This document shows, one piece after another, positions 58,283 to 64,000 of a DNA stretch of 64,000 nt. The notes below the pieces were generated by a model. It was not told where the DNA came from and did not search any database. It saw only the letters and a program-made list of their open reading frames with translations. This stretch comes from a virus, in the IMG/VR virus record IMGVR_UViG_3300042197_004918, positions 1-64,000 of that record; one strand, written 5' to 3'. Made by a program: the position numbers and the translations under genes. The stretch's first letter is position 1. The number at the start of each line of letters is the position of its first letter.

Positions 58283-59417
58283 GTTACTAAGATCAAAACC
58301 ATACATTCCAGAGGAAACTATCCCATCCATAATGAGGAACTTGGAGGAAGTCATACGAAGCGGTATGTTCATTCAGGGGAAATACGTCTCACAGCTTGAG
58401 AAGATGTTCGCTGAATACTGTGGGACAAAATATGCTGTTGCAACAAACTCCGGTGCTACCGCATTGGAGGTCGCTTTAAGAGCAACCGGTGTAGAGGGGA
58501 AGAAAATCATTGTCCCGACCCAAACGTTCGTAGCGTCTGTAAGCGCCATAGTGAGGTCAAATAATATCCCCGTGATTGTTGATGTGGAGGAAGACACACA
58601 GAGTTTGAGTGCTAGGATTATTCGTGAGAATGTTGATAATGATGTTTTTGCTGTCATGTGGATTCATATGGCTGGCTTTATAAGTCCGGATTATTACAAC
58701 ATAAAGAAGTTGTGTGATTCTCTTGGGATTCTTTTAATTGAGGACGCATCTCATGCTGTAGGAGCTTCCATAGATGGAATTAAAGCTGGAAACCTTGGTT
58801 TCGCAGGATGTTTTTCATTGTTTGCCACCAAGATTATAACAAGTGGTGAGGGTGGAATCATAACCACCAACGATCACCAGTTCGCGGAGGAATGTAAGGT
58901 GATACGAAACCACGGTTGCGTCCGAAATCCCGCACCTTACGAGGGGATTGATTTTGGAGTAAACTGCACCTATGCGTCATCAAATTATAGGATGCCGGAG
59001 TTGTCGGCAGTGGTCGGTGTCAGTCAGGTTCCGATGATAGACCAGTTTGTGTTAAAGAGGAATTGCCTAGCCACTGCCTATGATTTGTATATTACGAATC
59101 CGAAGGTGACTAAACCGAAGATACCTTCAAACACGGTTATGACGTGGTGGCAGTATATAATTTCTCTTCCAGTTGGAACAAAGTTGGAAGAAAGGACGGC
59201 TCTTTGCACGGAGTTATTGAAAACACATGGTATTGCCACCGCAAATGCGTATTGGCCAGCCTGTCACGAACAACCTGCGTTTCTGAAGTATATAGATGGG
59301 CAGAAATACGAAGTCACCGACAGCCTCCTAAAAAGACACTTGTCGTTGCCACTTTATGTCGAAATGGATCTCGAACAGGTGAAGTATGTTTCTGATGTCG
59401 TCAATCACATTATATGA
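58275..59417 (+). CDS. DegT/DnrJ/EryC1 sugar aminotransferase
   Basis: 380 aa, full family length. KYAVATNSGATALEVALRAT binds PLP phosphate; LLIEDASHAVGASIDGIKAG has the aspartate (D157); and FSLFATKIITSGEGGIITTN holds the PLP lysine (K186). The end SLLKRHLSLPLYVEMDLEQV is also typical. It places an amino group on a 4-keto sugar nucleotide. With the dehydratase at 55933 it forms the core of an aminodideoxy-sugar route. ATGA overlap with the WbqC-like gene. Confidence 0.87.
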   Translation: MNKLLRSKPYIPEETIPSIMRNLEEVIRSGMFIQGKYVSQLEKMFAEYCGTKYAVATNSGATALEVALRATGVEGKKIIVPTQTFVASVSAIVRSNNIPVIVDVEEDTQSLSARIIRENVDNDVFAVMWIHMAGFISPDYYNIKKLCDSLGILLIEDASHAVGASIDGIKAGNLGFAGCFSLFATKIITSGEGGIITTNDHQFAEECKVIRNHGCVRNPAPYEGIDFGVNCTYASSNYRMPELSAVVGVSQVPMIDQFVLKRNCLATAYDLYITNPKVTKPKIPSNTVMTWWQYIISLPVGTKLEERTALCTELLKTHGIATANAYWPACHEQPAFLKYIDGQKYEVTDSLLKRHLSLPLYVEMDLEQVKYVSDVVNHII

Positions 59418-60109
59418 AAACCGTAGGAATCCATCAGCCTAACTATCTCCCTTGGTTGGGATACTTTGACAAAATTGCCAAAAGCGATACGTTTGTTGTA
59501 TTCGATAATGTTCAGTTTCCGAGAGGGAAACAACACTTCGGTCATAGAAACTTGATAAAATCTCCATCCGGTGAAGGAAAGTGGTTAACTGTTCCTCTTG
59601 TCGGTAAGAGTGACATGAAGAATTTCAACGAAATTGCAATAAACTACAATGGGTGGAACGACGACCATTTGAATCTTATGAAGTCGTATTATGCCAAAGC
59701 ACCTCATTTCAAGACATATTTTCCGCACATCGAGAATAAATTGAAAGTTCAATACACAACCTTATCGGAAATGAACGTGGAATTGATAAAGATGTTTTTG
59801 GGTTTGATGGAAATAAACACCGAAGTAGTTCTGTGTTCAGATTTGTGTAAGGATGAAGTTTCGGGTGGAGATAGAATAATGCATCTACTAAAGAAGTTGG
59901 GTGCAACTCACTACATTTCGGGAACAGGTACTGGCTCAATGAGATACATAAACGAGGAATCGTTCAAAGCCAATCAAATAGAACTTCGGTGGCAACACTA
60001 CCAACATCCACACTACACTCAACTTTTCGGAGAGTTTAAGGAAAATATGTCCATTGTGGATTTGATTTTCAATCGTGGAAAAGATAGCCGAGAAATTTTG
60101 GTAAATTGA
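59414..60109 (+). CDS. WbqC-like family protein
   Basis: 231 aa. The opening TVGIHQPNYLPWLGYFDKIA, then VVFDNVQFPRGKQHFGHRNL and KWLTVPLVGK, is the standard WbqC start, and HYISGTGTGSMRYI and LRWQHYQHPHYTQLFGEF the usual end. The family occurs in O-antigen and flagellin-glycan clusters and is thought to help attach or modify a substituent on an amino sugar; the reaction is not settled. Confidence 0.85.
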   Translation: MKTVGIHQPNYLPWLGYFDKIAKSDTFVVFDNVQFPRGKQHFGHRNLIKSPSGEGKWLTVPLVGKSDMKNFNEIAINYNGWNDDHLNLMKSYYAKAPHFKTYFPHIENKLKVQYTTLSEMNVELIKMFLGLMEINTEVVLCSDLCKDEVSGGDRIMHLLKKLGATHYISGTGTGSMRYINEESFKANQIELRWQHYQHPHYTQLFGEFKENMSIVDLIFNRGKDSREILVN

Positions 60110-60110
60110 T

Positions 60111-60764
60111 ATGAAGAATGTAATGGCAATAGGAGCGCATCCTGACGACATTGAATTTGGTTGTGCAGGGACACTGATTCGTCACCGAGAGGTTGGCGAT
60201 ACAATCGTCTATGTGTGCATGACCGATACGGAGTCCCAGGACGGGACAACGGGTGAGATAATAAGGAGTGCTGAACAAGTCAGAAACGAAACGGTTGCAG
60301 CAGCGAAGGAGATAGGTTGCACCACGTTGAAATTTCTTCCGTTCAAGGATTTACACGTTCCGTTCTCATTTCAATCGGTTAGTATGCTTGAATCCATAAT
60401 AAAAGAGTATAAAATAGACACTCTATATACACATTGGGCTGGAGATGCCAACCAAGACCATATAGCCACATTTAAGTCTACTATGGCTGCCGCAAGATAC
60501 GTTCCTAATGTATTTTGTTACGAACAGATACCTATATCGAGAATGACCGACAATCAGATGGAAATCAATTACTATGTCGATGTAGAAAAACAATTTGAAA
60601 AGAAGATACGTGCGGCGCTGTGTCACGAAAGTCAGATAAGGAAATATTCAAAAATAGGATTGGATGTTGAGGAAAATTTGACCACGTTGGCAAAATTTAG
60701 AGCGATACAGGCTAAGTGCAAATACGCAGAAGCGTTTAAAATCCTAAAAATGGTAAATCACTGA
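60111..60764 (+). CDS. PIG-L/LmbE-type de-N-acetylase
   Basis: 217 aa. MAIGAHPDDIEFGCAGTLIR has the zinc motif HPDD (10-13), ETVAAAKEIGCTTLKFL the middle helix, and YTHWAGDANQDHIATFKSTM the H-xx-H end. These enzymes deacetylate GlcNAc-type sugars linked to a carrier. One base after the WbqC-like gene, so probably one module. It is the second deacetylase family in the island. Confidence 0.85.
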   Translation: MKNVMAIGAHPDDIEFGCAGTLIRHREVGDTIVYVCMTDTESQDGTTGEIIRSAEQVRNETVAAAKEIGCTTLKFLPFKDLHVPFSFQSVSMLESIIKEYKIDTLYTHWAGDANQDHIATFKSTMAAARYVPNVFCYEQIPISRMTDNQMEINYYVDVEKQFEKKIRAALCHESQIRKYSKIGLDVEENLTTLAKFRAIQAKCKYAEAFKILKMVNH

Positions 60765-60767
60765 ATT

Positions 60768-61835
60768 ATGAATATCGAATTTGACGTAACACTGAACTGC
60801 AATTTTAGTTGTCTGAACTGTAATCGACACAGCAATTTCAACTCACTAACAAACCCATACGATTCGGAAAAATCTGCTGGGTTGAATTATTACGGAAACA
60901 CAAACGTTTCTCTTGAAGCTGTTGACAAACTTATCTCGGATATAAAGGAGAATAGGAACGTCGAGAAGATTCATATCATAGGTGGTGAACCACTCACACA
61001 CCCTAAGATTGACATGATAGTTGACCGATTGAGAGATGAATTGCTTGGCAATTATGTCCCCGATATTGTGATAATATCCAATCTCCATCCCAAGATGTTA
61101 AAAGCGGGAACGCTCGACACGCCTGAACAGTTTTTGAAGTTTTATCGTTTTGATAGACATGAACAAATAAAGTGGGGTTATTCACCGGAATTTCTTCCGA
61201 ATCTTCTAACATCCATAAAGAATTATATGAATTCGGAGAATGTGAGTGTAGAAAAATTCTCTGAGATGGCGAGTCTCATTAAAATCGAAGAATCTCCTAA
61301 TGGAGACATGAGCATCGCTGATATACTATCCAGAGTGAGGGCCTTTAGAGGGGTATTGGTGAGTAATTTTACTCCATTAGATGAGAAATCTGACGTTCAT
61401 AGATGTTCATTGGTATCACCGTATGACTCTGGTCAGGAGATGATTCCTCTTTGTAATATACCAAATCGTTGTGGAACCAATTATTCCTTCGATGGATATT
61501 GGCCGTGTTCCCAAGGAGCAGCCATTGCCCGTCTTTTTAATTTGAAACAGTTCAATAGAAAAGATATTCCCAAGTCATTTGAGGATTGGCCTGGTGTGGA
61601 TAAAAAAGGAAACGCTGCGGTTAACAAAAATTCTCCTATATGGGAACTGTGTAAACACTGTCAGTTGGCTGCCAAATCTAAGATGTTAGAAAAAGACCAC
61701 GGCCGGCCTATATCTGTGAGCTATAGAAAAGCTTTGGGTATAGAGGCAGGAGAAACCTCTAATTCCGAATATGTTGTAGCTGCACACAAGAAAAACCTCG
61801 CCTCATCAATATACTTAGACTCTGATAAAATTTAA
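60768..61835 (+). CDS. Radical SAM enzyme with extra cysteines
   Basis: 355 aa. LNCNFSCLNC is the CxxxCxxC [4Fe-4S] motif (C11, C15, C18); HIIGGEPLTHPKIDMIVDRL is the GGEP SAM-binding segment. The C-terminal part has further cysteines (HRCSLVSPY, LCNIPNRCG, YWPCSQGAA, CKHCQL), enough for an auxiliary cluster as in SPASM-like proteins. It lies between a deacetylase and a methyltransferase. Substrate is likely the island's sugar or its carrier; unproven. Confidence 0.8.
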   Translation: MNIEFDVTLNCNFSCLNCNRHSNFNSLTNPYDSEKSAGLNYYGNTNVSLEAVDKLISDIKENRNVEKIHIIGGEPLTHPKIDMIVDRLRDELLGNYVPDIVIISNLHPKMLKAGTLDTPEQFLKFYRFDRHEQIKWGYSPEFLPNLLTSIKNYMNSENVSVEKFSEMASLIKIEESPNGDMSIADILSRVRAFRGVLVSNFTPLDEKSDVHRCSLVSPYDSGQEMIPLCNIPNRCGTNYSFDGYWPCSQGAAIARLFNLKQFNRKDIPKSFEDWPGVDKKGNAAVNKNSPIWELCKHCQLAAKSKMLEKDHGRPISVSYRKALGIEAGETSNSEYVVAAHKKNLASSIYLDSDKI

Positions 61836-61838
61836 ATT

Positions 61839-62447
61839 ATGCATACATTTTTACCAAAAAAACGACTGGACTCTTTATTAGCTGTAGCTAAAAGGTCGTC
61901 CGCTCTATCCGGCCAAATGGCCGAATTAGGTGTGGCCTACGGATATGTTTGTGAAGAACTGGCAAAATCTTACACCGACAAAACGGTTTATGCGTTCGAT
62001 ACCTTTGAGGGGTTTTCTTTATTGCCCGACAGTTATTTTAACGCATCACCGAATTTCGACGTTAAGATCTATAAAGAGAGATTTGAAAGAACTACTGAGT
62101 GGGATAAAAACTGGGGATCTGAATTTCCTTGGGAGAAAATTTTGGAAAACTTGAACCGATATTCAAACATAGTAGTCAAGAAGGGACTCTTTCCGGATAC
62201 AGCAGTAGGATTAAACGAGTCGTTCTGTTTCGTTCACCTAGATGTAGATATTTATAAAAGCACTCTTCTCGGCCTCGAATACTTTTACGAAAGATTGGTT
62301 CCCGGTGGAAGTATTGTTATTGACGATTATTTCGAGGAACATCGTTATCCCGGAGTTAAAGACGCGGTTGATGAGTGTCGTAAAAAATTTGACATAAAAC
62401 ACGTCGATGCAAGCGTGTCAGGTCAGGGTATCATAATAAAACCATGA
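61839..62447 (+). CDS. TylF/MycF-type O-methyltransferase
   Basis: 202 aa. GQMAELGVAYGYVCEELAKS is the SAM loop, VYAFDTFEGFSLLPDSYF the FDTFEG segment of TylF enzymes, FVHLDVDIYKSTLLGLEYFY the metal-binding DVDxY, and GSIVIDDYFEEHRYPGVKDA the second metal site. It methylates a sugar hydroxyl using Mg2+. ATGA overlap with the next gene. Confidence 0.84.
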   Translation: MHTFLPKKRLDSLLAVAKRSSALSGQMAELGVAYGYVCEELAKSYTDKTVYAFDTFEGFSLLPDSYFNASPNFDVKIYKERFERTTEWDKNWGSEFPWEKILENLNRYSNIVVKKGLFPDTAVGLNESFCFVHLDVDIYKSTLLGLEYFYERLVPGGSIVIDDYFEEHRYPGVKDAVDECRKKFDIKHVDASVSGQGIIIKP

Positions 62448-63388
62448 ACCTAAGTGTAAATCCTGAATTTGGTATAGAACTTACACTGGCGGTTCCCTAC
62501 GCACATTTCTTGCATAAGAATGGTCAATTAGAATCAGTGGAAACCTCAATGGGGATGAAACCGTTCTATTTTTTCTGTAAAGATGTCAGAGAGGTTTATC
62601 GGGGAAGAAGTTTAGATAATTTAGCCGCGTTAAAACAGGTTCCTAACAAATGGATACACCATAACGCCGAGGCAGTTCTGGGAAAAGATTATAGTCTCCT
62701 TACCGACGAAGAGAAAGCGTCTGTAAATGGGGTTCTTGACTACTCGGAATGGCTGCCGGTCGATTTCAAATCCCATTACAGAAACGAAGAATTCAAGTTT
62801 GATAAACCAATGGTCTTTGTGACCAATAAGTTTAATATAGAACATGGAGAAGTTCCAATGGGATACTTTGACATAGAATGTCTGTGTTGGATGTTCGACT
62901 TTTTTAAAAACAAAGGATACACAGTTATTTATAAACGGGCGACAAACCGAGAAACGGAATTTTCTAAGGATGCCAATGAAATTCAGTCTCTCGAAAATGG
63001 ATACGAAGACATATGCGCCGATGTTGCTGGTATAGGAGTCATTACCGACTTCCAGTTGACAAAATACTTTGATAATGTTATTCTCCTCTCTGATATTGTG
63101 GGAAAATCAAAACAGCCTTATAATGAAGTTCAACTGAAGGTTTTGGCTAACTGTGATAAGTTTGTAAGCGTATGTGGTGGAAATTCGATATTATCTTCCA
63201 TGTTCGGCGGAACCGTGATAAGTTACATTCATAAGGGAAAAGAACTCCGACCAAATTACTTTGGTGTAAATAGTTACTTCAGAAAGTTGTCAGGAGCAAA
63301 CGTAATACCTACAGTAGATAGAACAGTCATGTTTAACGGTGAACATGATTATTCTGAATTGAAGAGTGCAATAGAAAAGAATTTTTAA
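62444..63388 (+). CDS. Glycosyltransferase-like protein, family uncertain
   Basis: 314 aa. MVFVTNKFNIEHGEVPMGYF begins a second Rossmann-like domain; GYTVIYKRATNRETEF and CDKFVSVCGGNSILSSMFGG with TVISYIHKGKELRPN look like a donor-binding domain of a GT-B enzyme. The N-terminal domain (ELTLAVPYAHFLHKNGQLES) is weaker. Function inferred mainly from position. Confidence 0.55.
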   Translation: MNLSVNPEFGIELTLAVPYAHFLHKNGQLESVETSMGMKPFYFFCKDVREVYRGRSLDNLAALKQVPNKWIHHNAEAVLGKDYSLLTDEEKASVNGVLDYSEWLPVDFKSHYRNEEFKFDKPMVFVTNKFNIEHGEVPMGYFDIECLCWMFDFFKNKGYTVIYKRATNRETEFSKDANEIQSLENGYEDICADVAGIGVITDFQLTKYFDNVILLSDIVGKSKQPYNEVQLKVLANCDKFVSVCGGNSILSSMFGGTVISYIHKGKELRPNYFGVNSYFRKLSGANVIPTVDRTVMFNGEHDYSELKSAIEKNF

Positions 63389-63391
63389 AAT

Positions 63392-64000
63392 ATGAACATT
63401 AGCTTCATTCAACCATCGCGGGACAATCTGAAATATCTTAAATGGTCTTACGACGCATTAAGAACCAATCTCAGTCACAGAAATCACGAGATATGCGTTG
63501 CCGACGATTTTAGTTCCGATGGAACGGAGGAGTGGTGTAAGGAGATGTCGGAAAAAGACCCACACTTTAAATACATTCGTAATAATGGCCCTAAACGAGT
63601 TGGACATACAATTCTTTACGATAGATTGATAAACGAAGTTGCCACTAATGATGTGGTGATGATTTATCATGCGGATATGTGGGCGTGCCCAAACTTCGAC
63701 CTAGCGGTGGAGAAACACATCAAGCCTGGGACGGTTGTAAGTTTGACCAGAATAGAACCACCGTTGCACCCACCGGGTCCAGAAAAGATTGTTGCGGGAT
63801 TTGGAACCGAACCGGAAGATTTTGACCCAGAGAAGTTTTTGACGTGGTTTAAGTCGCTCAAGAATACATACGAAAACGTCACCACAGAAGGAATCTTCGC
63901 TCCTTGGGCAATATACAAGGCAGATTTTCAATCAATCGGTGGTCACGATAAACTCTTCGCTCCACAGTCTAAGGAAGATAGTGACATCTTTAACAGATTT
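63392..64000 (+). CDS. GT2-like glycosyltransferase, 3' truncated by window
   Basis: ATG 63392 with the frame open to the last base (at least 203 codons). NISFIQPSRDNLKYLKWSYD, ICVADDFSSDGTEEWCKEM, VVMIYHADMWACPNFDLAVE (HAD in place of DxD) and IFAPWAIYKADFQSIGGHDK give the GT-A order: nucleotide-binding strand, acidic motif, then the acceptor GG-D segment. Last visible gene of the glycan island, which therefore continues beyond the window. Confidence 0.75.
   Translation, partial: MNISFIQPSRDNLKYLKWSYDALRTNLSHRNHEICVADDFSSDGTEEWCKEMSEKDPHFKYIRNNGPKRVGHTILYDRLINEVATNDVVMIYHADMWACPNFDLAVEKHIKPGTVVSLTRIEPPLHPPGPEKIVAGFGTEPEDFDPEKFLTWFKSLKNTYENVTTEGIFAPWAIYKADFQSIGGHDKLFAPQSKEDSDIFNRF

Noticed and set aside
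62248-62257. GATATTTATA copy inside the TylF-like gene
   Set aside because: It encodes part of the conserved DVDIYK catalytic motif, so its presence is explained by protein sequence.
1-64000. CRISPR array, insertion sequence, integrase or attachment site
   Set aside because: The only tandem repeats are coding or short intergenic words without spacers; no transposase or integrase motifs were seen.

Overview
The window is part of the genome of a large, tailed, contractile-tail bacteriophage of the T4 type. The evidence is a gp18-like tail sheath, gp19-like tube, gp26-like and gp53-like baseplate proteins, a long tape measure protein, a UvsX recombinase, a gp32-like ssDNA-binding protein, a gp41-like helicase, an RNase H/FEN-type exonuclease, a gp62-like clamp-loader subunit and a dNMP kinase. 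Nearly every gene is on the + strand, tightly packed and often overlapping by ATGA or GTGA. I found no tRNA, rRNA, CRISPR array or insertion sequence. The host cannot be read from the sequence. The AT-leaning composition, class II (B12-dependent) ribonucleotide reductase and many environmental-phage families suggest an aquatic or soil bacterium. Both ends cut through genes.

Layout. 1-17.9 kb: virion region. It starts inside a repeat-rich tail-fibre-like gene, then two small genes, a free-standing nuclease-like gene, sheath, a HAD phosphatase/nucleotidyltransferase pair, tube, two proteins carrying a putative capsid-targeting motif, a baseplate/tail-chaperone gene with a probable +1 frameshift, the tape measure, and four baseplate or hub genes. 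17.9-29.9 kb: replication and nucleotide metabolism. This holds a short family-A DNA polymerase, two late-looking proteins, gp32-like SSB, UvsX, exonuclease, one isolated minus-strand gene with its own terminator, the helicase and the ribonucleotide reductase. 29.9-41.2 kb: a membrane-anchored PAS protein, a Mom-like modification protein, a MoxR-type AAA+ ATPase with a vWA/zincin-like partner, two distant DUF4338 (DruA-like) proteins, a metallo-beta-lactamase-fold protein, clamp loader and dNMP kinase.

41.2-64 kb is a polysaccharide-type island interrupted by a dUTPase and a few small genes. It has GT-B and GT-A glycosyltransferases (one GT-B split into two reading frames about 0.85 kb apart), an oxidoreductase fusion, FkbM-, TylF- and other methyltransferases, a NodB-like and a PIG-L/LmbE deacetylase, two extended SDR enzymes (one UDP-HexNAc 4,6-dehydratase-like), a DegT-type sugar aminotransferase, a WbqC-like protein and a radical SAM enzyme. 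Together these could make and attach a modified aminodeoxy sugar. Whether the acceptor is virion protein, phage DNA or host envelope is not shown by sequence.

Regulation. A motif with core TATTTATA lies a few bases upstream of many structural or late-looking genes and is a candidate late promoter. Several other genes have TTGnnn-16-TAnnnT elements so close to the ATG that the transcripts would be almost leaderless. The leading leads are the frameshift before the tape measure, the shared I-I-(K/R)-E tag on three proteins, the DruA-like pair, the AAA+/vWA-zincin pair, the split glycosyltransferase and the glycan island.
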